64,000 bases of DNA from Streptomyces sp. SID13031 (GCF_010548305.1 NZ_JAAGLV010000006.1:1-64000); one strand, 5' to 3'. Positions 17,377 to 25,927 are shown, counted from the first letter of the stretch. The notes: generated from the letters alone by a model not told the origin. Numbers and translations are program-made.

Positions 17377-18519
17377 TCAGATGCCCATCGTGCGGCCGAT
17401 GATTTCCTTCATGATTTCGGTGGTGCCGCCGTAGATGGTTTGGATCCGGGTGTCCAGGTAGGCCTTGGCGATCGGGTACTCGGTCATGAAGCCGTAGCCG
17501 CCGTAGAGTTGGAGGCACTTGTCGACGACCTTTTTCTGGAGTTCGGTGGTCCACCACTTGGCCATCGCCGCGTCGGAGACGGTCAGGGTTTGGGTGTTGA
17601 GTTCTTCGATACAGCGGTCTACGAAGACTCTGGCTATCTGGGTTTCGGTGGCTAGTTCGGCGAGGACGAAGCGGGTGTTCTGGAAGGCGCCGATGGGGCG
17701 ACCGAAAGCCTTGCGTTCCTTCACGTACTGGAGGGTGCCGGCGAGAATGGATTCGCAGGCGGCGGCCGCGACGACCGCGATCGTCAGGCGCTCCTGCGGG
17801 AGCTTCTCCATCAGGTAGATGAAGCCTTTGCCTTCTTCGCCGAGCAGGTTGGTGGCGGGGACGCGGACGTTGTCGAAGAAGAGTTCGGCGGTGTCCTGGG
17901 CTTTCAGGCCGATCTTCTCCAGGTTGCGGCCGCGTTCGAAGCCTTCCATCCCGCGCTCGACGACGAGCAGCGAGATGCCCTGGTAGCCGGCCTCGGGGTC
18001 GGTCTTGGCGACGACGATCACCAGGTCGGCGAGGATGCCGTTGGAGATGAAGGTCTTCTGGCCCTTCAGGATGTAGTCGTCGCCGTCGCGCTTGGCCGTC
18101 GTGGTGATGCCCTGCAGGTCGCTGCCGGCGCCCGGTTCGGTCATCGCGATCGCGGTGATCATCTCGCCGGAGCAGAACTTGGGCAGCCACCGCGCCTTCT
18201 GCTCCTCGGTCGCATAGTCCAGCAGGTACGACGAAACGAGATCGGCGTGGATCGTGAACCCGGGGCCGCTCGCGCGTGCTTTGGTCACCTCCTCGATCAC
18301 CACGGCGTTGAAGCGGAAGTCGCGCGCACCACCACCGCCGTACTGCTCGGGAATCATGAAGCCGAGCAACCCGGCCGAGCCGGCCGCGGTCCACAGCTCG
18401 CGCGGGACGATGCCGGCCTCCTCCCAGCTGTCGTGGTGCGGCGCGATCTCCTTCTCGCAGAACGCGCGCGCGGTCTCGCGGAAGGCATCGTGATCGGCGT
18501 CGAAGAGGTGACGTTCCAC
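17377..18519 (-). CDS. Acyl-CoA dehydrogenase
   Basis: The 380-residue protein shows the full family pattern: N-terminal helices, FAD/substrate loop ITAIAMTEPGAGSDLQG near residue 124, ERKAFGRPIGAFQNTRF near residue 273 and the end motif YGGYGFMTEYPIAKAYLD with IYGGTTEIMKEIIGR, where the Glu of TTE is the catalytic base (about residue 370). It makes the 2-enoyl-CoA. GTG start with AGGAG seven bases upstream. It follows the CoA transferase by 65 bases on the same strand, where a 13-base direct repeat (TTGGTCAGTCGGC) occurs, so both probably run from the promoter at 19716-19746. Confidence 0.93.
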   Translation of the reverse strand: MERHLFDADHDAFRETARAFCEKEIAPHHDSWEEAGIVPRELWTAAGSAGLLGFMIPEQYGGGGARDFRFNAVVIEEVTKARASGPGFTIHADLVSSYLLDYATEEQKARWLPKFCSGEMITAIAMTEPGAGSDLQGITTTAKRDGDDYILKGQKTFISNGILADLVIVVAKTDPEAGYQGISLLVVERGMEGFERGRNLEKIGLKAQDTAELFFDNVRVPATNLLGEEGKGFIYLMEKLPQERLTIAVVAAAACESILAGTLQYVKERKAFGRPIGAFQNTRFVLAELATETQIARVFVDRCIEELNTQTLTVSDAAMAKWWTTELQKKVVDKCLQLYGGYGFMTEYPIAKAYLDTRIQTIYGGTTEIMKEIIGRTMGI

Positions 18520-18583
18520 GGGCGGTCTCCTGAGGTGCTTGGTCGGCTTGAACGGCGGCGGCGAGTTTGGTCAGTCGGCTTGG

Positions 18584-19708
18584 TCAGTCGGCTTGGACGG
18601 CGGCACCAGAGGCGAGCAGCGCGTCGATGTCGCTCACTCCCCAGTCGGCCAGGGCTTCGCGGGTGTGCTGGCCGGGACGGGCCGGGGGCTGGCCGAGCGT
18701 CGTCGGAGTGCGGGAGAAGCGTGGCGCGGGCGCCGGCTGCCGGACGCCGTCCTTGTCGACGAAGGTGCCTCTGGCAACTAAATGGGGATGATCGCCGGCC
18801 ATCGGGAGGACCGGCGAGACGCAGGCGTCGGTACCGTCGAAGATCGCTGCCCACTCCGCCTGGGTCCGTTGAGCGAACGTCTCGGCCAGGAGTTTGCGCA
18901 GCGCGGGCCAGCTCGCCAGGTCGTACCGGTCAGGCCCCTCGACGCCGAGCAACCTGATCAGCTCGTCATAGAACTGCGGCTCGATCGCACCGACGGCCAT
19001 GTATTCGCCATCCGAAGTCTCATAGACGTCGTAGAACGGCGCGCCGGTGTCGAGCAGATTGGTGCCGCGCTCCTGCTTCCAACTGCCGCCAGCCAGAGCG
19101 CCGAGCAGAATCGTGGTGAGGTGCGCGGAGCCATCCACGATCGCCGCGTCGACCACCTGCCCGCGGCCACTCCCCCGCGCCTCGAACAGCGCGGCCAGTA
19201 CGCCGACCACCAGGTACAGCGAGCCACCTGCGAAGTCGCCCAGCAAGTTGGCGGGCACCTGCGGCGGGCCACCGGCGCGGCCGATCAGGTGAAGGGCGCC
19301 GGACAGCGCGAGGTAGTCGATGTCATGCCCGGCCGACTGAGCCAGCGGACCGTCCTGCCCCCAGCCGGTCATCCGGCCGTAGACCAGCTTGGGGTTGACC
19401 TCGTGGCAGGCATCGGGGCCGAGGCCGAGTCGCTCGGCCACGCCAGGACGGAAGCCCTCGATCAGTACGTCGGCACCCGCGATCAACTGCAGGACGGTGT
19501 CGATCGCGGCCGGGCTCTTCAGGTTGAGGACGACGTTGCGGCGACCCCGGTTGAGCAACTCCAGCTCGGGTGGCCCCATCGCGAGACCGCCGCCCGGGCG
19601 CTCGATCCGCAGCACCTCGGCGCCGAGCTCGGCCAGCATCATGCAGGCGAACGGCGCCGGCCCGATCCCGGCCAGCTCGACGACCTTCACCCCGCTCAGT
19701 GGACCCAT
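18584..19708 (-). CDS. CaiB/BaiF CoA-transferase family protein, alpha-methylacyl-CoA racemase type
   Basis: The protein is about 374 residues. MGPLSGVKVVELAGIGPAPF at the start, ADVLIEGFRPGVAERLGL, GHDIDYLALSGAL and NLLGDFAGGSLYLVVG are typical of class III CoA transferases. The His of GHDIDY, Asp of LLGDFAGG and Glu of GAIEPQFYDEL match the catalytic set of AMACR/MCR racemases, so racemising branched 2-methylacyl-CoA is the better guess. I use the ATG at 19708: it sits seven bases after the predicted -10, so the mRNA would be leaderless. Partner of the acyl-CoA dehydrogenase downstream. Confidence 0.88.
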   Translation of the reverse strand: MGPLSGVKVVELAGIGPAPFACMMLAELGAEVLRIERPGGGLAMGPPELELLNRGRRNVVLNLKSPAAIDTVLQLIAGADVLIEGFRPGVAERLGLGPDACHEVNPKLVYGRMTGWGQDGPLAQSAGHDIDYLALSGALHLIGRAGGPPQVPANLLGDFAGGSLYLVVGVLAALFEARGSGRGQVVDAAIVDGSAHLTTILLGALAGGSWKQERGTNLLDTGAPFYDVYETSDGEYMAVGAIEPQFYDELIRLLGVEGPDRYDLASWPALRKLLAETFAQRTQAEWAAIFDGTDACVSPVLPMAGDHPHLVARGTFVDKDGVRQPAPAPRFSRTPTTLGQPPARPGQHTREALADWGVSDIDALLASGAAVQAD

Positions 19709-19715
19709 ACGGACC

Positions 19716-19746
19716 ATTGTGACAGTAGTACTGTCACAGTCGTCAA
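19716..19746 (-). promoter_or_regulatory. MerR-type promoter of the CoA transferase operon
   Basis: Minus strand: -35 TTGACG (19741-19746), 19-base spacer, -10 CACAAT (19716-19721). The spacer and -10 carry a perfect inverted repeat, arms TGTGACAGTA and TACTGTCACA around one G (19718-19738). The layout and most bases match the fadA promoter at 11456-11486. The transcription start would fall on the A of the ATG at 19708. Confidence 0.62.
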
Positions 19747-19747
19747 G

Positions 19748-19882
19748 TCACCGTCCGGCGCGCGGCCTCCTGAGCGCGGCGGGGATCAACGCGAGCGGGA
19801 GCACCACCTCCAAGATGGTGAAGGTCAGCAGAACCGTCGACCAGGTCGGCGAGGCACCTCGAAGCCATCCTCGGGCGCTCAT
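19748..19882 (-). CDS. Small single-pass membrane protein coupled to the NmrA-type gene
   Basis: The 44-residue frame begins MSARGWLRGASPTWSTVLLT, has one strongly hydrophobic helix (about residues 17-37) and ends in a basic tail RRPRAGR. Its ATG overlaps the stop of the NmrA-type gene (ATGA), the usual sign of coupling. The frame ends just before the CoA transferase promoter. No family recognised. It could be a genuine membrane peptide or the remains of a DoxX-like protein. Confidence 0.45.
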   Translation of the reverse strand: MSARGWLRGASPTWSTVLLTFTILEVVLPLALIPAALRRPRAGR

Positions 19883-20622
19883 CCCTCCACCCCAGCGGCG
19901 AGGAAGTCGGCAAAGGTTTTCTGCCCGTACGGCGTACCGTCGGTCAGCGCGGCTCCCCTCGCGAAGGCTCGGAACGCCTTGCCTGGCAGGCGAACTGGGA
20001 CGATTGGGCGATGGGAGCCGGCCGCCTGCTTCCAGGCTCGCGCGAAGTCGACCAGGGGTCGTTGCTCTGGGCCACCGATGTCGGGGACTCGGCCGGCCGG
20101 ATGCGCAGCGGCGAGTTCGGTGAGGCGGGTGGCGACGTCCTCGACGGCGATGGATTGCAGCCTGACCGACGGGGTGAGCAGGAGCGGCAGGAAGCGCTGG
20201 GCGGTGAGCACCTGGTCGATCAGGTGATGGAACTGGGTCGCGCGAAGGAGGGAGTACGGGATCGCGGACTCCTGGACGAGTCGCTCGGTCTCCAGTTTGG
20301 CGCGGTAGTACGGCATCGGGATCTGGTCGATGCCGACGATCGAGATGACGATCAGGTGCTCGACGCCGGACGGGCGCAGGCTCTCGATCAGGTGCTGGGT
20401 CTGCGTGACGTCGGCGCGTCCGAGGCTGGTGGCGAGGTGGAGCACGGTGTCGACGCCGTTCAGCGCCTCGCGCAGGCCGATGCCTTTGGTCAGGTCGCCA
20501 GTGGTCAGGCCCGGGCCGCGCCGCCTGCTGAGGACGCGGACATCATGGCCGGCCGCTCGTAGGCGTGCGGTCGTCGGGCGGCCGAGGGTACCGGTACCGC
20601 CGGTGACGAGGATGGTTCGCAT
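19879..20622 (-). CDS. NmrA-like NAD(P)-binding epimerase/oxidoreductase
   Basis: The 247-residue atypical SDR has the Rossmann loop ILVTGGTGTLGRPTTARL at the N-terminus, VDTVLHLATSLG and a later YSLLRATQFHHLIDQVL. It lacks the classical YxxxK, as NmrA-type sensors and reductases do. AAGGA lies six bases before the ATG. It starts 15 bases after sigJ. ECF41 sigma factors are known to sit beside a carboxymuconolactone decarboxylase, oxidoreductase or epimerase gene; this is that partner. The likely substrate is a small redox metabolite or a quinone. Confidence 0.88.
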   Translation of the reverse strand: MRTILVTGGTGTLGRPTTARLRAAGHDVRVLSRRRGPGLTTGDLTKGIGLREALNGVDTVLHLATSLGRADVTQTQHLIESLRPSGVEHLIVISIVGIDQIPMPYYRAKLETERLVQESAIPYSLLRATQFHHLIDQVLTAQRFLPLLLTPSVRLQSIAVEDVATRLTELAAAHPAGRVPDIGGPEQRPLVDFARAWKQAAGSHRPIVPVRLPGKAFRAFARGAALTDGTPYGQKTFADFLAAGVEG

Positions 20623-20637
20623 GCTGTGTCCTTTCGG

Positions 20638-21561
20638 TCACCAGCCCAGACCGGATACCCCGCCGATTCGTGACAGCTGCTCGTCGACGCGGCTGAGCTT
20701 GTCGGGGTTCATCGCCAGCTCGAGGCTGGTCAGTTCGTCGCCGTCGAAGGTCAGGAAGACGACTGCCCGGACGCCATCGGGGCCGACGGCAACGATGGCG
20801 GGCGCACCGTTCGCGTGGCCGAAGTACGGGAGGATGCCGGCGCCGAAGCGTTCCAGTACGCCGATCAGGTACCGCGCGACACGATCCCGGCCGATGACCG
20901 GGTTCCGGGCCGCGTTGACCTTGCCGCCGCTGTCGGCGCGGGACACCACCTCAGCGGCGAGCATCGTTTCGAGGCCGCCGATGTCGCCCAGCTGAGCAGC
21001 AGCCAGGAACCGCTCGACCAGAGCACGCCATTGACCGGGGTCGACCGGGCGCGACTCCCGGTCGGCGCCGACCCGTTTGCGGGCTCGTGAATGGAGTTGG
21101 CGGGCGTTGGCTTCCGTCGTACCGATCAGCTCGGCGACTTCGCGGTGCGAGTAGGCGAAGGCTTCGCGCAGGACGTATGCCGCGCGCTCAGCGGGAGTGA
21201 GCTTCTCGAGCAGGGTGAGCAGGGCGAACGAGACCGACTCGCGCTGGGCGACCTCATCCAGCGGTCCGAGATCGTCGAGCTTGCCGCCGGTGAGGATCGG
21301 CTCGGGAAGCCATTCGCCGACATACGTCTCGCGGCGGGCGCGGGCGGAGGTGAGCTGGTTGAGACAGAGGTTGGTGACGGTCTTGGCGAGGAAGGCGCCA
21401 GGCTCTTTGACGCTCCGATGATCAACCGACTGCCACCGCAGCCAGGCATCCTGGAGCACCTCATCGGCCTCGACCGCCAACCCGAGCATCCGGTAGGCGA
21501 TCCCGAACATCCGCCCGCGATGCTCCTGAAACACCTCCAGTTGCTCCGCCGAAGAACTCAC
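20638..21561 (-). CDS. sigJ: ECF41-type sigma factor SigJ with SnoaL-like C-terminal domain
   Basis: The 307-residue protein contains sigma region 2 (FGIAYRMLGLAVEADEVLQDAWLRW), the ECF41 linker motif WLPEP near residue 69, and region 4 (LTPAERAAYVLREAFAYSHREVAELI). Its C-terminal SnoaL-like domain has DSGGKVNAARNPVIG and the diagnostic NPDKL near the end. In this group the C-terminal domain both helps and restrains the sigma factor, replacing an anti-sigma protein. GTG start. It heads an operon with the NmrA-type gene and a small membrane peptide. I found no ECF41-type promoter (TGTCACA, then CGTC) at proper spacing upstream of it. Confidence 0.9.
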   Translation of the reverse strand: MSSSAEQLEVFQEHRGRMFGIAYRMLGLAVEADEVLQDAWLRWQSVDHRSVKEPGAFLAKTVTNLCLNQLTSARARRETYVGEWLPEPILTGGKLDDLGPLDEVAQRESVSFALLTLLEKLTPAERAAYVLREAFAYSHREVAELIGTTEANARQLHSRARKRVGADRESRPVDPGQWRALVERFLAAAQLGDIGGLETMLAAEVVSRADSGGKVNAARNPVIGRDRVARYLIGVLERFGAGILPYFGHANGAPAIVAVGPDGVRAVVFLTFDGDELTSLELAMNPDKLSRVDEQLSRIGGVSGLGW

Positions 21562-21583
21562 CCGGCCATCTTCGCAGGCTGCC

Positions 21584-22310
21584 TCAGGCGCGCAGAGTCG
21601 TGGTCGCCAGGTCGAGGAAGTCGAGCAGCCGCTCTGTCCGGCGGTTCATCGGCACGGCCAGGCAGGTCTCGTCCGGGTCGTTGTCCAGGATGGGCAGGTA
21701 GACCAGGTCGGCACGCGGATACATCCCGGCCACGGTCTCGGGCACCAAGGCGATGCCCTGGCCGGAGGCGATCGCCTCGAACTTCTCCTCCAGCGAGGCC
21801 ATCCGGCGCGGCAGCGAGTTCATCACCGTCTCGCCGTCGAGGTCGGCGAGCACCAGCGTCTCGCGCTCGGCCAGTCGATGTGTCACCGGCATACAGGCGA
21901 CCCGCTGCTCACTGCCGATCGGGACGATATGCATCTCAGTACGGTCGAACGCGCCGCGCAGATAGCCGACGTCAGCCCTGCCGTCGCGAAGCGGCGCGTC
22001 CTGCTCCCACCAGTTCAGGCTGAGCACATCGACTTCGATCTCCGGGTACTTCGCCGCGAACGCGAGCACGACCTCCGACACGTGCAGCCCGGACGCGAAG
22101 CCGACCACGATCCGCTGCACCCCGCGATCGATCTCGTGCACCCGCCGGACGGCGGAGTCCACACTCGCGAACACTCCACGCGCCTCTTGCCGCAACTGCT
22201 CCCCGGCTGGCGTCAACTGCACACTGCGGGTCGTCCGGACGAACAGGTCGCAGCCGAGATCGCGTTCCAGCGAACGGATCTGCCGGCTCAGCACGGGCTG
22301 GGCGATGTAG
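21584..22310 (-). pseudogene. LysR family regulator lacking its N-terminal helices
   Basis: From about 22310 downward the frame reads KLYIAQPVLSRQIRSLERDL, the recognition helix and wing of a LysR HTH, then a complete effector-binding domain (QRIVVGFASGLHVSEVVLAF ... GMYPRADLVYLPIL). The first roughly 25 residues that every LysR needs are absent. The frame does run on to an ATG at 22405, but those residues (MPTISGSPWDPVTM) are antisense of the neighbouring gene, not LysR. The break coincides with the break in the divergent NmrA-type gene. The product could not bind DNA normally. Confidence 0.78.
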
Positions 22311-23114
22311 AGCTTCGTGCGCGACCCCGCCAAACTCCCCGACGCGGTCCGCGGACGCGTCGACATCGTGACCGGATCCCACGGCGATCCCGAGATCGTC
22401 GGCAAGGCGTTCGCCGACGCCGACGCGGTCTTCTGGATCGTCCCACCGGACAGTCAGTCGGCGAGTCTGCAGGCCGCGTTCTCCGGGTTCACCCGGGCCG
22501 CTGCGGACGCGTTCGCCACCGCTGGCGTCAACCACGTCGTCGGTGTCTCGGCTCTCGGTCGCGGTACGCCGGTCGCCGGGAGCGCCGGGCTCGTCACGGC
22601 GTCGCTTGCGATGGACGACCTCATCGGTAGTACCGGCGTTGCCTACCGCGCACTCGCCAACCCGTCGTTCATGGACAACCTGCTGCGCCAACTCACCTCG
22701 ATCCGCGACAACGGCGTCTTCACCGACACCGTCGCCGGGGACCGTCGGGCTCCGGCGGCGTCCACGAGCGACATCGCCGCCGTCGCAGCCGGGTTGCTGA
22801 TCGACCGGTCATGGACCGGAACCGGCACCGTCCCCGTCCTCGGCCCGGAGGATCTGTCGGCCAACGACATGGCCCGGATCATGTCGGATGTCCTCGGCCG
22901 ACCGGTCCGCTACGAACGCGAGCCCCTCGATGCCCTCGCCGCCAGGCTGACGAGCTTCGGCCTCAGCGACGCCTTCGTCGGCGGCATGGTCGACATGATG
23001 CGCGCCAAGGACGAAGGCCTCGACGACGGCATCGCCCGGACGCCGCAGACCTCTACCCCGACCACCTTCCGGCAGTGGTGCGAGCAAGTTCTCAAGCCCG
23101 CCGTCAACGCCTGA
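22311..23114 (+). pseudogene. NmrA family NAD(P)-binding protein lacking its Rossmann N-terminus
   Basis: The frame begins VRDPAKLPDAVRGRVDIVTG, which in intact relatives comes after about 35 residues holding the G-x-x-G-x-x-G dinucleotide loop. That loop is missing. The rest is complete: AVFWIVPPDSQSA, NHVVGVSALGRG, YRALANPSFMDNLLRQL and a normal C-terminus. A GTG at 22317 could start a shortened product, but it would not hold NAD(P). Together with the truncated LysR gene this looks like one deletion that removed both N-termini and the shared promoter. Confidence 0.75.
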
Positions 23115-23129
23115 TCCTCTGGAGAACCC

Positions 23130-23816
23130 GTGACTCAAACTGCACTCATCGTCGGCGCTTCCCGCGCTCTCGGTCTCGCGCTCGCCGCTGAATACCTTCG
23201 GCTCGGCTGGGATGTGATCGGAACGGTCCGCGGCGACGACCGCGCCGAACTCCACACGCTGGCTGACACCTCCGACGGACGGCTCGTCGTCGAGTCGCTC
23301 GACATCACCGAACCCGACCAGATCTCCGCATTGCACGACCGACTGGCAGCTCGCACCATCGATCTGCTCTTCGTCAAAGCCGGCGTCACCAAGGGCAACC
23401 TCCCGATCGCCGAGGTCCCGACCGAGATGTTCACCGAGGTCATGGTCACCAACGCGCTCAGCCCGCTGCGCGTGATCGAGACCCTGCGCTCACTCGTTGC
23501 CCCCAAGGGCACGATCGGCGTGATGTCGTCCCGCCAGGGCAGCCTGACCATGAACACCAACGGCGGCCAGGACGCCTACCGCGCCAGCAAGTCCGCGCTC
23601 AACCAGCTGATGCGCTGCTACGCCGCCCGGTACGCCGACGACGCGCACACCCTGCTGCTCCTCAACCCCGGCTGGGTCAAGACCGACCTCGGCGGTCCTG
23701 GCGCCCTCCTCACCATCGATGAGAGCATCCCCGGCGTCGCCGCCACCATCAACGCCCAGGCAGGAACCCCCGGCCTCCAATTCCTCGACTACCAAGGCGA
23801 AACCGTCCCCTGGTAG
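23130..23816 (+). CDS. Short-chain dehydrogenase/reductase (CsgA-like)
   Basis: The 228-residue SDR has the cofactor loop LIVGASRALGLALAAEYL and the active-site pair in DAYRASKSALNQLM (Tyr and Lys intact). The usual NNAG motif reads VKAG here, and the C-terminus is short. GTG start with GGAG six bases upstream, 15 bases after the truncated NmrA-type gene. It was probably the second gene of the LysR-controlled operon and has now lost its native promoter. Substrate unknown. Confidence 0.83.
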   Translation: MTQTALIVGASRALGLALAAEYLRLGWDVIGTVRGDDRAELHTLADTSDGRLVVESLDITEPDQISALHDRLAARTIDLLFVKAGVTKGNLPIAEVPTEMFTEVMVTNALSPLRVIETLRSLVAPKGTIGVMSSRQGSLTMNTNGGQDAYRASKSALNQLMRCYAARYADDAHTLLLLNPGWVKTDLGGPGALLTIDESIPGVAATINAQAGTPGLQFLDYQGETVPW

Positions 23817-23831
23817 AGGTCTCTCAACGTG

Positions 23832-24395
23832 TTATTTGAAGGTATCGGCGGCCTGTTGGAGGGTGGTGTAGTACTCGGTCCAGCCTGGTCCGTCGAGCAT
23901 GTCGGCGTCGGGGCCGCCGGTGCCGTCGATCAGTTCCCGGATGATGTCGGCGTGGCCGGCGTGGTGGGCGGTTTCGTCGACCATCCGGATCAGGAGGATG
24001 CCGAGGGTTGTCGTGCGGGCGCCTTCGGGCCAGTGGGCTACTGAGCCGGGGGCGTCCAGGTCGAGCGAGGTGATCGTCTCGTCGGCGAAGGCGCAGGCGC
24101 GTTGGTACAGGGCGATCAGGTAGTCGCTCGTCTCGGTGGGGAGGGCCCACATGTCGGCGCCGTCCCAGATGGTCTCGTCCTCGACCCAGGCGAGTTTTTC
24201 CGGAGGGACACGGCCGAGGCATTCACCCAGGTAGGTGTATTCGAGGCCGGCCAGGTGCTTGACCAGACCGAGCAGGTTCGTGCCGGACGGGACGAGCGGG
24301 CGGCGCCGGTCGTACTCGCTGAGGCCTTCGAGCTTGCGCAGCAGGACGGCGCGAGTCTCCTGGAGTTTTTGGTGTAGCTCTGCCTTGAGGTCCAC
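23832..24395 (-). CDS. DinB family protein (DUF664)
   Basis: The 187-residue four-helix protein has the DinB/DUF664 pattern: LVPSGTNLLGLVKHLAGLEYTYLG with the first metal His, and RMVDETAHHAGHADIIREL with the later His residues. These bind a divalent metal; relatives are bacillithiol- or mycothiol-dependent S-transferases. A mycothiol role is plausible in an actinomycete but unproven. GTG start. Confidence 0.87.
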   Translation of the reverse strand: MDLKAELHQKLQETRAVLLRKLEGLSEYDRRRPLVPSGTNLLGLVKHLAGLEYTYLGECLGRVPPEKLAWVEDETIWDGADMWALPTETSDYLIALYQRACAFADETITSLDLDAPGSVAHWPEGARTTTLGILLIRMVDETAHHAGHADIIRELIDGTGGPDADMLDGPGWTEYYTTLQQAADTFK

Positions 24396-24410
24396 GGAGA
24401 CGACCGTAGA

Positions 24411-25883
24411 TCAGCCCGCCGACAGTTTCGGAGCGCCCGGCGGGATGAACGCAAGACCGCCGGGCGAGCCCGACTCGATCAGGGACAGCAGGGCAGCAGT
24501 GTCGAGGTGCTCGTCGATGGCGTCGGCCAGCAGATCGAGGCGGGCTTCGCGTTGGGCTGCGAAGGAGACAGCCCCATCGGGAGCCGGTTTGCCGGTCAGC
24601 CCGGCGACCTCGGTCAAAAACGCGTGCCGGGCGGTGTCGTCGTCGAACAGACCGTGCCAGATGGTCCCCCAGACGACGCCGGAGCGGCAGCCGCCCGGGA
24701 ACTCCGCGGCCGAACCCGTCACGCTGACGACGCCATGATGGATCTCGTACGCCGTGGGCGCCGGTCGCGCGAGCACCTTCTCGGTGCCGAAGGTTGTTGC
24801 CACCGGCAACAGCTCCAAGCCCGTGTGCGAGCCGCCGCCCTCGACGCCCGCAGGGTCCGAGATCGCGCCGCCGAGCAGTTGATAGCCGCCGCAGATCCCG
24901 AGCACGAGTCGCCCGGCAGCCACACGCGCGGTCACCGCGTCGGCCAGGCCGGTCGAGCGGAGCCAGGCGAGGTCCGCGGTCGTCGCGCGCGAGCCCGGTA
25001 GTACGACGAGGTCGGCATCGCGGACCTCCGCCGGGCTCGCGGTGAAGAAGACGCTCGTGGTCGGCTCGACGGCGAGCGCGTCGAGGTCGGTGAAGTTGCT
25101 GATCCGCGGGAACCGCACCACCGCGATCGTGAGCACCTCCGACTCCCCTGCCGCGCGTCGGGCCGGTACGTCGAGCGCATCCTCGGAGTCGAGCCAAAGA
25201 CCGGGCAGCCACGGCAGTACGCCGTACGTCGGCCGCCCGGTCACTGAGCTCAACATGTCGATCCCGGGCTGGAGCAGACTCACGTCGCCGCGGAACTTGT
25301 TGACGACGAACCCGCTGATCAACCGCTGGTCGGCGGCGTCGAGCAAAGCGACCGTGCCGAACATCGAGGCGAACACCCCACCGCGATCGATGTCCCCGAC
25401 AACCACCACCGGCGCCCGGGTGTGCTGGGCGAGACCCATGTTCACGTAGTCCGACTGGCGCAGGTTGATCTCGGTGGGACTGCCCGCACCTTCGCTGATC
25501 ACCACGTCGTAGCGCGAGGCGAGATCGTCATACGCCGCGAAGGCCGCCTTAGCCAGCTCGGCGCGTTCGGTGAGGAAGCCCCGAGCGGTCAGCTCGCCCC
25601 ACGGCTCCCCCATCAGTACTACGTGGCTTCGGCGGTCGCTGCCGGGTTTGAGCAGCACCGGGTTCATCGCGGCCTCGGGCTCGGCGCCGGCGGCCACTGC
25701 CTGGATCCATTGGGCGCGACCGATCTCGGCACCGTCGGCGCAGACCATCGAGTTGTTCGACATATTCTGTGCCTTGTACGGTGCGACGCGAACGCCTTGG
25801 CGCGCGAGCCATCGGCAGAGCCCGGTCACGACGGTCGTCTTGCCCGCGTCGGACGTCGTACCGGCGACCAGAAGTGAACCCAC
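24411..25883 (-). CDS. cobQ: Adenosylcobyric acid synthase (glutamine-hydrolysing)
   Basis: The protein is about 490 residues. It begins VGSLLVAGTTSDAGKTTVVT (P-loop), then APYKAQNMSNNS and EGAGSPTEINLRQSDYVNM. The C-terminal class I-like amidotransferase half has ILGICGGYQLLGGAISDP with the nucleophilic Cys and YEIHHGVVS with the His. It amidates the b, d, e and g carboxylates of adenosylcobyrinic acid diamide. GTG at 25883 is the natural start by family length; the frame upstream is meaningless. No ribosome site or cobalamin riboswitch is visible. It is separate from cobT at 3 kb. Confidence 0.93.
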   Translation of the reverse strand: MGSLLVAGTTSDAGKTTVVTGLCRWLARQGVRVAPYKAQNMSNNSMVCADGAEIGRAQWIQAVAAGAEPEAAMNPVLLKPGSDRRSHVVLMGEPWGELTARGFLTERAELAKAAFAAYDDLASRYDVVISEGAGSPTEINLRQSDYVNMGLAQHTRAPVVVVGDIDRGGVFASMFGTVALLDAADQRLISGFVVNKFRGDVSLLQPGIDMLSSVTGRPTYGVLPWLPGLWLDSEDALDVPARRAAGESEVLTIAVVRFPRISNFTDLDALAVEPTTSVFFTASPAEVRDADLVVLPGSRATTADLAWLRSTGLADAVTARVAAGRLVLGICGGYQLLGGAISDPAGVEGGGSHTGLELLPVATTFGTEKVLARPAPTAYEIHHGVVSVTGSAAEFPGGCRSGVVWGTIWHGLFDDDTARHAFLTEVAGLTGKPAPDGAVSFAAQREARLDLLADAIDEHLDTAALLSLIESGSPGGLAFIPPGAPKLSAG

Positions 25884-25927
25884 GGGGTGATCGTAGTGTT
25901 CTGCGTCCGCTCCTGAGTCTGCTCGGG

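Noticed and set aside
17357..18394. Frame of 345 codons antisense-shifted within the acyl-CoA dehydrogenase gene
   Set aside because: Arg/His/Pro-rich shadow frame; the acyl-CoA dehydrogenase in the other frame is complete with its catalytic Glu.
11456..19746. TGTCACA words upstream of fadA and the CoA transferase as ECF41 (SigJ) promoters
   Set aside because: ECF41 promoters need CGTC at about 16 bases after TGTCACA; neither site has it at that spacing in the direction of the genes. The 19-base spacer with internal dyad fits a MerR promoter better.
21584..22405. Intact LysR regulator starting at 22405
   Set aside because: The first 28 or so residues are antisense of the NmrA-type gene and do not form LysR helix 1-2.
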